64,000 nucleotides of DNA from Streptococcus suis (GTDB lineage: Bacteria; Bacillota; Bacilli; Lactobacillales; Streptococcaceae). Made by a program: the position numbers and the translations under genes. Where the stretch lies: assembly GCF_016743335.1 (NCBI RefSeq), contig NZ_WCJE01000001.1, positions 1 through 64,000 on the forward strand, written 5' to 3'. Under the pieces are notes generated by a model, which ran no database searches, was not told the origin of the DNA, and saw only the letters and a program-made list of their open reading frames with translations. Shown piece by piece: positions 47,682-55,829 of the stretch; the first letter of the stretch is position 1; each line of letters begins with the position of its first letter.

Positions 47682-49049
47682 ATGGCAGATAGTAAAGTTC
47701 AATTATTTGAAAATGATGCGATTATTCAAAATTATTTTGAAAAGTTGAAGGTCTTGATTTCAAAGAAATCTATTTTTGCTCAGCAGATTGGTTTGTTGGA
47801 TGTGGCGACTTATTTGAAAGATATGTTTGAAGAAGCTGGTGCAGCTGTTGTTTTAGACGACAGCTATGCAGCACCATTTGTCATGGCTACGTTTAAGGCT
47901 TCGGTGCCAAATGCTAAGACCTTGATTTTTTACAATCACTATGACACGGTTCCTGCTGATGCCGATCAGGTCTGGGAGAAGGGCAACCCCTTCGAATTGA
48001 CTATTTCTGAAGGTTATATCTATGGTCGCGGGGTGGACGATGACAAGGGCCATATCACAGCTCGTCTGTCGGCCTTGAAAAAATATCAGGCTAGACAGAA
48101 TGGCCATTTACCAGTCAATGTGATTTTTATTATGGAAGGGGCAGAAGAGTCAGCTTCTGTCGACTTGGATAAGTACCTTTCAAAATATAAAGAACATTTG
48201 ATTGGTGCTGATTTGCTTGTCTGGGAGCAGGGGCATCGCAATAGCCTACATCAGCTAGAAATTGCTGGGGGAAATAAGGGAATTGTGACCTTCGATCTTC
48301 AGGTTAAATCAGCTGATTTGGATATTCATTCTTCCTATGGTGGTGTCATTGATTCGGCAAGCTGGTATTTATTATCAGCTCTTCAATCCATGAGAGCGGC
48401 TGATGGGCAAATTCTGGTAGATGGTATTTACGAACAAGTGCAAGAGCCAAATGAGCGTGAATTGGCCTTAGTGGAAGAATTTGCACTGGCTACCAGTCAG
48501 TCTATGACGGATATTTATGGACTAACCCTTCCAACCTTGGTAGAAGATCGTCGTGAGTTTCTCAAGCGTTTGTATTTTGAGCCATCGATTACCATTGAAG
48601 GCTTGTCAACTGGCTATCTTGGTCAAGGTGTCAAGACCATCATACCAGCTCAGGCTTCTGCTAAGATGGAAGTTCGTCTGGTACCTGGGTTGGAGCCGCA
48701 TGATGTATTAGATAAGATTCGCCAGCATTTGGACAAACATGGTTTTGACAAAGTTGAGGTTGTCTTCACTCTAGGAGAGATGAGTTACCGAAGTGATATG
48801 TCCCACCCTGCCATTGTCAATGTGATTGAATTGGCCCAAAAATTGACACCAGAAGGAGTTGCTGTCTTGCCAACGTCCCCGGGGACAGGCCCTATGCACA
48901 CAGTCTTTCATGCTCTAGGTGTACCGATTGCGGGCTTTGGTCTAGGAAATGCCAACAGTCGCGACCATGCCGGTGATGAAAATGTCAGCATCGCTGACTA
49001 CTATAGCCATGTTGAATTAGTAGAGGAGTTAATAGCAAGTTATGAGTAA
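47682..49049 (+). CDS. M20-family dipeptidase in the methionine importer locus
   Basis: The 455-residue zinc peptidase has [13 protein letters not shown] with metal-binding His and catalytic Asp (about residues 88-92), [10 protein letters not shown] with bridging Asp (about 113), and MEGAEESAS with the catalytic Glu pair (about 152). A dimerisation domain lies at about 200-330. Streptococci commonly place such a dipeptidase between metQ and metN, which suggests it releases methionine from peptides, but direct proof is not visible here. It overlaps metN by 8 bases. Confidence 0.92.
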   Translation: MADSKVQLFENDAIIQNYFEKLKVLISKKSIFAQQIGLLDVATYLKDMFEEAGAAVVLDDSYAAPFVMATFKASVPNAKTLIFYNHYDTVPADADQVWEKGNPFELTISEGYIYGRGVDDDKGHITARLSALKKYQARQNGHLPVNVIFIMEGAEESASVDLDKYLSKYKEHLIGADLLVWEQGHRNSLHQLEIAGGNKGIVTFDLQVKSADLDIHSSYGGVIDSASWYLLSALQSMRAADGQILVDGIYEQVQEPNERELALVEEFALATSQSMTDIYGLTLPTLVEDRREFLKRLYFEPSITIEGLSTGYLGQGVKTIIPAQASAKMEVRLVPGLEPHDVLDKIRQHLDKHGFDKVEVVFTLGEMSYRSDMSHPAIVNVIELAQKLTPEGVAVLPTSPGTGPMHTVFHALGVPIAGFGLGNANSRDHAGDENVSIADYYSHVELVEELIASYE

Positions 49050-50106
49050 GGAAATGATTAAGCTAGATAATATTGATGTAACTTTCCAGCAGAAAAAACG
49101 TACGATTGAAGCGGTAAAGGATGTGACTATCCATATCAATCAAGGGGATATTTACGGTATCGTAGGTTATTCTGGAGCTGGTAAATCTACCCTTGTCCGC
49201 GTCATCAATTTGTTGCAGGTTCCGTCTGCGGGTAAAATTACTATCGATGAGGATGTAATTTACGAGGGAGAAAAGGTCACACTTACCCCAGCTCAATTGC
49301 GAAGCAAACGCCGTGAAATCGGCATGATTTTCCAGCATTTCAATCTGATGGCTCAAATGACGGCAGAAGAAAACGTAGCCTTTGCCCTTAAGCATTCGGG
49401 TTTGAGCAAGGAAGAGAAGAAAGAAAAAGTTGCTAAGTTGTTGGACTTGGTTGGGCTTTCTGACCGTGCTGAAAACTATCCAGCTCAGTTGTCTGGTGGT
49501 CAAAAACAACGTGTTGCCATTGCCCGTGCCTTAGCAAATGACCCTAAAATCTTGATCTCAGATGAGTCTACTTCTGCCTTGGATCCGAAAACAACTAAGC
49601 AGATTTTGGCACTCTTGCAGGAATTGAATAAAAAATTGGGCTTGACCATTGTTATGATTACCCACGAGATGCAGATTGTAAAAGACATTTGTAACCGTGT
49701 GGCTGTTATGCAGGATGGTCGCTTGATTGAAGAGGGTTCAGTATTGGAAATTTTCTCTCATCCAAAAGAAGAATTGACCCAGGATTTCATCAAAACAGCA
49801 ACAGGAATTGATGAGGCCTTGGTGAAAATTTATCAGCAGGATATTGTTCAGAATTTGCCTGAGAATAGCCTCTTAGTTCAATTGAAATATGCTGGTTCCA
49901 ATACGGATACGGCGATTGTCAATGATTTGTATAAATTCTATCAAGTATCTGCCAATATTCTTTATGGCAATATTGAAATATTGGACCATACACCAGTCGG
50001 TGAGATGGTAGTGATCTTATCAGGAGAACCTGGTCAGTTGCACCGTGCGATTGAGGCGGTGACGGAGGCGCGTGTGGAAGTGACGATTTTGAAAGGAGCA
50101 AATTAG
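49042..50106 (+). CDS. metN: Methionine ABC importer ATPase
   Basis: The 354-residue ATPase has Walker [10 protein letters not shown] (about residue 41), [11 protein letters not shown] (about 94), [14 protein letters not shown] (about 151) and [16 protein letters not shown] (about 173). The C-terminal NIL domain (about 265-354) binds methionine and shuts transport off when the cell has enough. It lies between the peptidase and metI with overlap or direct adjacency: metI starts right after its stop codon. Confidence 0.96.
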   Translation: MSKEMIKLDNIDVTFQQKKRTIEAVKDVTIHINQGDIYGIVGYSGAGKSTLVRVINLLQVPSAGKITIDEDVIYEGEKVTLTPAQLRSKRREIGMIFQHFNLMAQMTAEENVAFALKHSGLSKEEKKEKVAKLLDLVGLSDRAENYPAQLSGGQKQRVAIARALANDPKILISDESTSALDPKTTKQILALLQELNKKLGLTIVMITHEMQIVKDICNRVAVMQDGRLIEEGSVLEIFSHPKEELTQDFIKTATGIDEALVKIYQQDIVQNLPENSLLVQLKYAGSNTDTAIVNDLYKFYQVSANILYGNIEILDHTPVGEMVVILSGEPGQLHRAIEAVTEARVEVTILKGAN

Positions 50107-50799
50107 ATGTTAGAATGGATTCAAACGAATTTTCCAGATATTTATAAATTGGGCTGGGATGGTCAGACAGGTTGGTTAACACATTTTAATTTGACCCTCT
50201 ATATGACCTTTGTTTCCTTTGCTTTCGGTGGATTTATGGGCTTGGTGTCTGGTTTATTCTTGGTTTTGACAGGTCCACGTGGGGTTATTGCCAATAAGAC
50301 GGTTTATTGGATTTTGGATAAGGTAGCTTCTATCTTCCGTGCCATTCCTTTCATTATTTTGTTGGCGGCCATTGCTCCTTTGACGAAAATTATTGTTGGA
50401 AAAACAATTGGTACAGAGGCGGCTTTGGTGCCGCTCGCTCTTTCAGTCTTTCCGTTTTTTGCACGTCAGGTTGAAGTGGTCTTGTCAGAATTGGACCGTG
50501 GTGTCATTGAGGCGGCTCAGGCATCAGGTGCGACTTTCTGGGATATTGTCCTTGTCTATCTGCGTGAGGGTCTGCCTGACTTGATTCGTGTGACGACTTT
50601 TGCTTTGGTTTCATTGGTTGGCTATACAGCCATGGCAGGAGCTATCGGAGCAGGTGGTTTGGGACAGGTTGCGCTATCATACGGCTACCTACGGTATAAT
50701 AATGATGTGACCTTTTTAGCAACTCTTTTGATTTTAGTTATCATCTTCGTAATCCAGTTTATTGGAGATTTCTTGACGAGGAAGATTAGTCATAGATAA
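50107..50799 (+). CDS. metI: Methionine ABC importer permease
   Basis: The 230-residue membrane protein forms the channel with MetN. It has about five membrane segments and the EAA loop VIEAAQASGATFWDIVLVYLREGLPDLIR (about 137-165), then VSLVGYTAMAGAIGAGGLG. It starts one base after the metN stop codon behind GAAAGGAGC. A strong terminator follows. Confidence 0.95.
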   Translation: MLEWIQTNFPDIYKLGWDGQTGWLTHFNLTLYMTFVSFAFGGFMGLVSGLFLVLTGPRGVIANKTVYWILDKVASIFRAIPFIILLAAIAPLTKIIVGKTIGTEAALVPLALSVFPFFARQVEVVLSELDRGVIEAAQASGATFWDIVLVYLREGLPDLIRVTTFALVSLVGYTAMAGAIGAGGLGQVALSYGYLRYNNDVTFLATLLILVIIFVIQFIGDFLTRKISHR

Positions 50800-50810
50800 G
50801 TTATGTTTTG

Positions 50811-50834
50811 AGAGGACAGTTGGTCCTCTTTTTT
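50811..50834 (+). terminator. Terminator of the metQNI locus
   Basis: AGAGGAC and GTCCTCT pair around AGTTG and end in TTTTT. Confidence 0.85.
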
Positions 50835-50846
50835 GATGCAAAATAC

Positions 50847-50907
50847 TTGACAAATTTCTTGTTATACTAGTATAACAAGGCTTGACTTTACAGCCAAGCC
50901 TTTCTAA
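50847..50907 (+). promoter_or_regulatory. Promoter with perfect palindromic operator and hairpin leader
   Basis: TTGACA (50847-50852) and TATAAC (50871-50876) are 18 bases apart. A perfect 22-base palindrome covers 50858-50879 (arms CTTGTTATACT and AGTATAACAAG) and overlaps the -10, a typical repressor site of GntR/TetR style. Downstream AAGGCTTG and CAAGCCTT (about 50877-50903) form a hairpin that could act as an attenuator before the small gene at 50929. Confidence 0.6.
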
Positions 50908-50928
50908 AAAGCAAATTAGGGGGAATAT

Positions 50929-50997
50929 ATGTGTCCGAAATGTGGAAGTCATCAGGTTATTAAAATTGGTGATAATCATTTAGGTTTGCCATTTTAA
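50929..50997 (+). CDS. 22-codon small ORF with a CxxC motif
   Basis: The ATG follows a strong TTAGGGGGA ribosome site. The product starts MCPKCGSHQVIK, with one Cys-x2-Cys knuckle of a zinc ribbon, and ends after 22 codons. It may be the remnant of a longer zinc-ribbon protein cut short, or a true small protein of the regulated unit that includes the next two membrane-protein genes. Evidence for translation is only the ribosome site and the promoter. Confidence 0.35.
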   Translation: MCPKCGSHQVIKIGDNHLGLPF

Positions 50998-51093
50998 AGT
51001 AGTATATAGATTGAGACATATTTATAAAAGCAAAAATACTCTCATAAAATGGATTGAAAAGAGATAGATTAGAGATAGATTTTGGAGGTAAAA

Positions 51094-52005
51094 ATGGCAA
51101 AGTTTTTAGATCAAGAGGATTTGCAACTAATCGAACAATTTAAGGCAGAGAATTTGCAAAAGAAAAACAGGATTATTGAAGAGTATCGTTATTACGATAT
51201 TCCCGATGGTTACAAGAGTGAAGCAGCTAAAGATGCCCCAACTTATGAGCATTACTTAATGAATAAAATAGTATTCTCGCCGGAAGATGAGAAAGCTGTT
51301 GATAAATTAGGCGAGAGCGCAGGAACTCTTGAAAGGGTTCGGCATCTGACTAGTCAAGTAATGACCTCTGAGGAATGGTACCGTTCGGTATATGGAATAG
51401 GTTTCTTTGAAAAATTCAATGTGAATGAATTGAGGTGGTATCTTTATGATGCAGTGATTTTGATGAGTAGATGGGAATCAACTCTGCATTGGGAAAATGA
51501 GGTGCTTATTGCCTGGTCTAACAGGGAAAAAAAGGGGAATTGGATTTGGTGGCTTCTTGGTTTGACCCTCTTCTTGGCTATTGGAGAATTGCTCTTCGGT
51601 AATGATAGGGCTGGCTATTTTCAAAGGAGTTTGACATTCTTTTTCTTATCAGCTATTATCGGTATTTTTGCAAAGAGAAAACATCAGAAAAAGCAAGAAG
51701 ATATTGCAGTGATTAAACAAAGGCTTGAGGAAGTAAAAGAGTGTAAAAGTTGGCACTATCATAAAGCTCAGGAGCATCCATTGATTATGCAACAGGGGCA
51801 ACATAGTTCATCATTCTTTTTTGAAACAATGCTTGGTTATGTCAATGAGGGGCGTGTCAATACCTTACAGGAAGCTCTAAATCTGTATCATCAAGAAAGT
51901 CAATATGACCAACTGTTGCGCCAACAAGCTGCCACACTACAGCGAGCGGAACAAATCCAACAGATGGCTACATTTAATACAATTTACAATGTATTAAAAA
52001 AATAG
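51094..52005 (+). CDS. Unknown membrane protein, about 303 residues
   Basis: I do not recognise the family. The N-terminal 150 residues are charged and soluble (MAKFLDQEDLQLIEQFKAEN...). Two membrane segments follow (WIWWLLGLTLFLAIGELLF and SLTFFFLSAIIGIFA), then a helical, Gln-rich tail likely to form a coiled coil (LLRQQAATLQRAEQIQQM). I chose ATG 51094 for its GGAGGTAAAA site; an upstream TTG is less likely. It precedes another unknown membrane protein by 18 bases, so they probably act together. Confidence 0.75.
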   Translation: MAKFLDQEDLQLIEQFKAENLQKKNRIIEEYRYYDIPDGYKSEAAKDAPTYEHYLMNKIVFSPEDEKAVDKLGESAGTLERVRHLTSQVMTSEEWYRSVYGIGFFEKFNVNELRWYLYDAVILMSRWESTLHWENEVLIAWSNREKKGNWIWWLLGLTLFLAIGELLFGNDRAGYFQRSLTFFFLSAIIGIFAKRKHQKKQEDIAVIKQRLEEVKECKSWHYHKAQEHPLIMQQGQHSSSFFFETMLGYVNEGRVNTLQEALNLYHQESQYDQLLRQQAATLQRAEQIQQMATFNTIYNVLKK

Positions 52006-52023
52006 AAATTGAGGTAGGCAAAT

Positions 52024-52653
52024 ATGGTATTTCGTAAAACAGCAAATGAATATGTTAAGAAAAATGTGGGTGAACTTCACCCCTATAAAGAAGGAACCTA
52101 TATTGATTTGAATAATAATGTCTATCATTACGATGGCTTAGAGTATATAAAAATTGGATATGATAATCCTAATTTAGATACATGGGTCAGTCTTGTTCCG
52201 CAAATAGGAGTGGGAGTTATCTTGGCGAATTTGTTTGCGCCAAAAAGTCGTAAGGAGGATAGTTTTGATATTTGGACCTGGCTAATTGGTGTCCTTCTTG
52301 CCTTTGTTTTTCTATGGTGGTATCGCTTACTTGCTTTTGTTGGATACAAGTTGCTGACACTATTTATTCGACCAATTTTAGGATCTACAGAGAGAGCAAA
52401 ATGGCTTCGTTTATTTTTACCATTTGTTTGGTTTGTTGAGGACCCTGACAAAGATTTAGTAGATGTTGCTGCAGGGTCAACCATGTTACTTCCCTACATT
52501 ATTTTAAGTGTTCCTGTATTAGCATTGGCAAATTATGATGTTCCAGAATTGAAACCAGTTGGAATCGTTTTGATTTTGTGTACGCTCCTATCGGCATTTT
52601 ATATGTTCTTAAACGTTCGCATCAATAGAGATAATTTTGTAGATAAATTTTAA
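52024..52653 (+). CDS. Unknown membrane protein, about 209 residues
   Basis: I do not recognise the family. The N-terminus is soluble with a SH3-like look (LHPYKEGTYIDLNNNVYHYDGLEYIKIGYD). Hydrophobic segments follow (VPQIGVGVILANLFA, IWTWLIGVLLAFVFLWW, MLLPYIILSVPVLALANY, VGIVLILCTLLSAFYMFL), giving about four membrane passes. It is 18 bases downstream of the preceding unknown membrane protein behind TTGAGGTAGGC and is probably its partner. Confidence 0.75.
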   Translation: MVFRKTANEYVKKNVGELHPYKEGTYIDLNNNVYHYDGLEYIKIGYDNPNLDTWVSLVPQIGVGVILANLFAPKSRKEDSFDIWTWLIGVLLAFVFLWWYRLLAFVGYKLLTLFIRPILGSTERAKWLRLFLPFVWFVEDPDKDLVDVAAGSTMLLPYIILSVPVLALANYDVPELKPVGIVLILCTLLSAFYMFLNVRINRDNFVDKF

Positions 52654-52704
52654 TTTTCTTGTGGCTAACCTCAGAGTATGTTTCCCCATATTCTGAGATA
52701 ATGT

Positions 52705-52830
52705 TTGACATTCTCACTGTGATTTTATACAATAATGTTAATTAAATAAACACTGCCACCGGGTAGTCATGCAACAGCATTTTATGAACGTCGTTAGGTC
52801 TTAGAAGATGTTCATAGGGTGCTGATTTTT
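52705..52830 (+). promoter_or_regulatory. Promoter and attenuator-like leader RNA of the B3/B4 gene
   Basis: TTGACA (52705-52710) and TACAAT (52728-52733) are 17 bases apart, so transcription should start near 52740, about 110 bases before the start codon. The leader has a short hairpin CTGCC-ACCG-GGTAG (52753-52766) and a long one: CAGCATTTTATGAAC pairs with GTTCATAGGGTGCTG through 15 pairs including three U-G pairs (52775-52824), followed by ATTTTT. That is an intrinsic terminator inside the leader, so a regulated read-through device is likely. I do not recognise a known riboswitch class. Confidence 0.6.
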
Positions 52831-52849
52831 CTATAAAAGGAGTGAGAAT

Positions 52850-53554
52850 ATGTCACAATTTGTTATTGATTCAACTTTTTGGAGTCTATTTCCAGATGCA
52901 AAAATCGGAGTTCTTTTATTGAAAGATTATAAAACGCCGACGCAATCACCTGATGAATTAGTGAAATTACTGGAAGAAAGCAACGGAATTGCCCAGAAAT
53001 TTCTTACGGAAGATACCTTTAGTGAGAACGAGGTCATTCGTACATATCGTCAAGCCTATCAAAAATTTAAAACAAAAAAAGGCGCTCGTTCGAGTATCGA
53101 AGCGCTTTTGAAGCGTTCTGCTAGTGACCGTCCAGTTTCAACCATTTCACCGCTAGTGGATATCTATAATGCGGCAAGTTTGCGTTTCGGTCTTCCATGT
53201 GGTGCTGAAGATTTAGATACATTTGTAGGCAATCTTCAACTAACGGTCACTGAGGGAGGGGATGAATTCTATCTCATTGGTGATGAAACCAATAACCCAA
53301 CTCTACCAGGTGAAGTTTGCTATAAGGATGATAAAGGCGCGGTCTGTCGTTGTTTCAACTGGCGAGATGGTGAGCGGACCATGATTACAGATAGCACGAA
53401 GAATGCTTTCTTGGTCATGGAGCTGGTCAATTCTGATAGAGTAGAAGATTTGGAAAATGCCCTAGATTTTATCAGTCAACAGGCAGAAAAATTCTTGGGA
53501 GTAGTACCAGAAAAATATCTATTAGATTGCGATAGGCCTGCAATAGCCTTGTAG
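52850..53554 (+). CDS. B3/B4-domain protein (PheT-editing-domain-like)
   Basis: The 234-residue cytosolic protein resembles the stand-alone B3/B4 domain of the phenylalanyl-tRNA synthetase beta chain. Typical parts are IGVLLLKDY near the N-terminus, YRQAYQKFKTKKGARSSIEALLKR (about 65-90), ISPLVDIYNAASLRFGLPCGAEDLD (about 100-125) and GEVCYKDDKGAVCRCFNWRDGERTMIT (about 160-185). In the synthetase the domain removes mischarged tyrosine; in the free form the job is unproven, and trans-editing or amino-acid sensing are possible. The start follows AAAAGGAGTGAGAAT. A long hairpin in the leader may regulate it. Confidence 0.85.
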   Translation: MSQFVIDSTFWSLFPDAKIGVLLLKDYKTPTQSPDELVKLLEESNGIAQKFLTEDTFSENEVIRTYRQAYQKFKTKKGARSSIEALLKRSASDRPVSTISPLVDIYNAASLRFGLPCGAEDLDTFVGNLQLTVTEGGDEFYLIGDETNNPTLPGEVCYKDDKGAVCRCFNWRDGERTMITDSTKNAFLVMELVNSDRVEDLENALDFISQQAEKFLGVVPEKYLLDCDRPAIAL

Positions 53555-53596
53555 GATTTGTCAGTGAGATTGTGTTCGGATAAATAGTGGTCTTTC

Positions 53597-53834
53597 TAGA
53601 CAAATGCTGATTTTTCTGCTACAATACTAAGCATGAAAGAAGGTTATTTCAAAAGCCTGTTTAGCGAGCTTGGGAGAGTGAAAGCCAAGCCAGTCTTGAA
53701 ATAATTGGCGCTTTCCCAGTCGTGACTCTGTCCGACTCAATCAGAATCATACAAATGAAGTAATAAATTAGGGTGGAACCGCGTTCTTAACGCCCCTATG
53801 TCTGTTGACAGGGGAAGAGAATGTGGTTCTTTTT
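53597..53834 (+). promoter_or_regulatory. Glycine T-box leader
   Basis: The promoter is TAGACA (53597-53602) and TACAAT (53620-53625) with 17 bases between. Stem I is closed by GAAAG (53635) and CTTTC (53711), with an upper stem GGTTATTTCAA/TTGAAATAATT. The bases GGC (53707-53709) sit in the loop between them, so the specifier is glycine. The T-box core GGTGGAACCGCG is at 53772-53783. The alternative terminator pairs GAACC with GGTTC and CCCCT with AGGGG and ends in TTTTT (53777-53834). It has the short stem I of glyQS-type T-boxes. Confidence 0.88.
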
Positions 53835-53862
53835 CTGTTTTACCAGAGATGAAAGAGAGAAT

Positions 53863-54624
53863 ATGAAGAATTTTTATCTAGTGGATAGCCAAGAACAGCT
53901 GTTTAACTATCAGCAATTTGTCTCAAAATACGAGGCAAAATGGCATGACTATATCCATTTTCTAAGGAAGGAATATCAAGTTCGTGATTTGCCCCAAGCC
54001 CTTATCTGGGTAAATGAAGAAGCCGCAAGAAAATTACTTGGCCAAAGTCCCGTACCAGCCTACACTAATGATATCCGCATGGTCATGACACCAGACTTAG
54101 CAGTTTGGAAAAAGATTTACCAGCATCAACTAGATAGCTACGAGAACAGCCCAGACTTGCAGACATTGAGTGCTCACTACAAAGGTTTGTCGGAAAATCA
54201 TCTGTTGCAAATTATCGGTCATGAGCTGGCGCATTGGTCAGACCTTTTTCTGGATGACTTTGCGGACTATGATGCAAACATCTGGTTTGAAGAGGGCATG
54301 GTCGAGTACATCAGCAGACAGTATTTTTTGACAGAAGAAGAGTTTGCTCAAGAGCGGTTCTGTAATCAGCTCTTGGTTGACCTCTTTCAAGAAAAATACG
54401 GCTGGCATTCCTTGGATGCTTTTGGAAAATCCACTTACGAAGGAGATTACGCGAGTATTTTTTACGAGTACTGGCGAAGTTTTCTCACCATTGACCAGTT
54501 AGTAGAGAAAGTAGGTTCGGTCCAAGCACTTTTTGAAACCTATCATAAATGGGCGCAGTCAGACCAAAGCATTTCGCTACTCAACTGGTTTGTGCAGGAA
54601 GAATTATTAGAAAAAGAAATTTAA
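53863..54624 (+). CDS. HExxH-type metalloprotease-like protein
   Basis: The 253-residue soluble protein has IIGHELAHWSD (about residues 115-125), a zinc-binding HExxH site, followed by WFEEGMVEYISRQYFL with a possible third ligand Glu (about 148), as in gluzincin-like peptidases. No signal peptide is seen. I chose ATG 53863 (MKNFYLVDSQEQ) over an upstream ATG inside the T-box terminator. It is the first gene after the glycine T-box, before glyQS. The family is not one I can name, and its activity is inferred from the motif only. Confidence 0.75.
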   Translation: MKNFYLVDSQEQLFNYQQFVSKYEAKWHDYIHFLRKEYQVRDLPQALIWVNEEAARKLLGQSPVPAYTNDIRMVMTPDLAVWKKIYQHQLDSYENSPDLQTLSAHYKGLSENHLLQIIGHELAHWSDLFLDDFADYDANIWFEEGMVEYISRQYFLTEEEFAQERFCNQLLVDLFQEKYGWHSLDAFGKSTYEGDYASIFYEYWRSFLTIDQLVEKVGSVQALFETYHKWAQSDQSISLLNWFVQEELLEKEI

Positions 54625-54643
54625 AAAGAAACAGGAGTAACTT

Positions 54644-54724
54644 ATGTCTAAAAAACTTACCTTTCACAGCGTCAGTGGCATAATCTCCTTTGCCACACGC
54701 TCATCGCTAGGGCGACTGAGCTAG
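54644..54724 (+). pseudogene. Duplicated 5' end of glyQ
   Basis: After a good ribosome site (ACAGGAGTAACTT) the frame reads MSKKLTFH, the same as the first seven residues of glyQ (MSKKLTFQ), then runs into unrelated sequence and stops after 26 codons. The surrounding bases also resemble the region just before glyQ at 54891. It looks like the old glyQ start left behind when the repeat-rich segment 54668-54890 was inserted, with a second start now used downstream. It could also act as a leader peptide. Confidence 0.7.
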
Positions 54725-54787
54725 ACGCTGTACTAGTTCGCCTTTCCTAGCAATATCGGCTAGGAAGGCTCACGTCGCAAGAACATC
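54668..54787. repeat. Structured segment inserted before glyQ
   Basis: The segment contains inverted repeats: ACAGCGTC near 54666 with GACGCTGT near 54725, and CTTTCCTAGC with GCTAGGAAGG. No gene is present. It is the part of the 287-base gap between the metalloprotease-like gene and glyQ that does not match the MITE-like element that follows. Confidence 0.45.
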
Positions 54788-54886
54788 GTCATTTGGTTTA
54801 TCTTTTATTACGTCGTTAACTCGCCTTGCCTAACTCCAGTTATGCCTACGCCTCGTTGCCTAGTACTAAAAGTAAACTAAAAGACT
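54788..54886. repeat. MITE-like intergenic element (copy 3, short)
   Basis: It starts GTCATTTGGTTTATCTTTTA and ends TACTAAAAGTAAACTAAAAG plus ACT, the terminal repeats of the copies at 8139 and 12274. At about 99 bp it lacks most of the middle part. It ends 25 bases before the glyQ start codon. Confidence 0.55.
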
Positions 54887-54911
54887 TATAATTAAAGAAA
54901 GAAGGAAATAT

Positions 54912-55829
54912 ATGTCAAAAAAACTTACATTTCAAGAGATTATCCTGACCTTACAACAATTTTGGAATGAGCAGGGGTGCTTGCTCATGCAGGCTTATGA
55001 TACGGAAAAAGGGGCGGGGACTATGAGTCCATACACTTTCTTGCGTGCCATCGGTCCTGAGCCTTGGAATGCGGCTTATGTAGAGCCAAGTCGTCGTCCT
55101 GCGGACGGTCGTTACGGGGAAAATCCAAACCGCCTTTATCAGCACCACCAATTCCAAGTGGTTATGAAACCATCTCCATCTAATATCCAAGAACTCTACT
55201 TGGAGTCTTTGGAGCGTTTGGGCATCAATCCTTTGGAACATGACATTCGTTTCGTTGAGGACAACTGGGAAAACCCGTCAACAGGATCAGCTGGTCTAGG
55301 CTGGGAAGTTTGGTTGGACGGTATGGAAATCACACAGTTTACCTATTTCCAACAAGTTGGTGGTTTGGCAACAGGTCCAGTCACAGCCGAAGTAACCTAT
55401 GGTTTGGAGCGTTTGGCTTCCTATATCCAAGAGGTTGACTCCGTTTACGATATCGAATGGGCTGACGGTGTTAAATACGGTGAAATCTTTATCCAGCCAG
55501 AGTACGAGCATTCCAAATATTCCTTTGAGGTATCAGACCAGGACATGCTCCTTGAAAACTTTACTAAGTTTGAGAAAGAAGCAGAGCGGGCTTTGGAAGA
55601 AGGTTTGGTTCACCCAGCCTTTGACTATGTACTCAAATGCTCTCATACCTTTAACTTGTTGGATGCCCGTGGAGCTGTGTCTGTAACCGAGCGTGCAGGC
55701 TACATTGCCCGTATCCGTAATCTTGCCCGTGTCGTTGCCAAGACCTTTGTGGCAGAGCGGAAGAAACTCGGTTTCCCACTTTTGGATGAAGCAACACGAG
55801 CAGAATTGTTGAAGGAGGACGCAGAATAA
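54912..55829 (+). CDS. glyQ: Glycyl-tRNA synthetase alpha subunit
   Basis: GlyQ is the catalytic subunit of the bacterial tetrameric glycyl-tRNA synthetase. The 305-residue protein has [41 protein letters not shown] near the N-terminus and [16 protein letters not shown] (about 75-90), class II features. The ribosome site AAGAAGGAAATAT precedes ATG 54912. Its stop overlaps the glyS start (TAATG). It should follow the glycine T-box together with the gene at 53863. Confidence 0.96.
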   Translation: MSKKLTFQEIILTLQQFWNEQGCLLMQAYDTEKGAGTMSPYTFLRAIGPEPWNAAYVEPSRRPADGRYGENPNRLYQHHQFQVVMKPSPSNIQELYLESLERLGINPLEHDIRFVEDNWENPSTGSAGLGWEVWLDGMEITQFTYFQQVGGLATGPVTAEVTYGLERLASYIQEVDSVYDIEWADGVKYGEIFIQPEYEHSKYSFEVSDQDMLLENFTKFEKEAERALEEGLVHPAFDYVLKCSHTFNLLDARGAVSVTERAGYIARIRNLARVVAKTFVAERKKLGFPLLDEATRAELLKEDAE

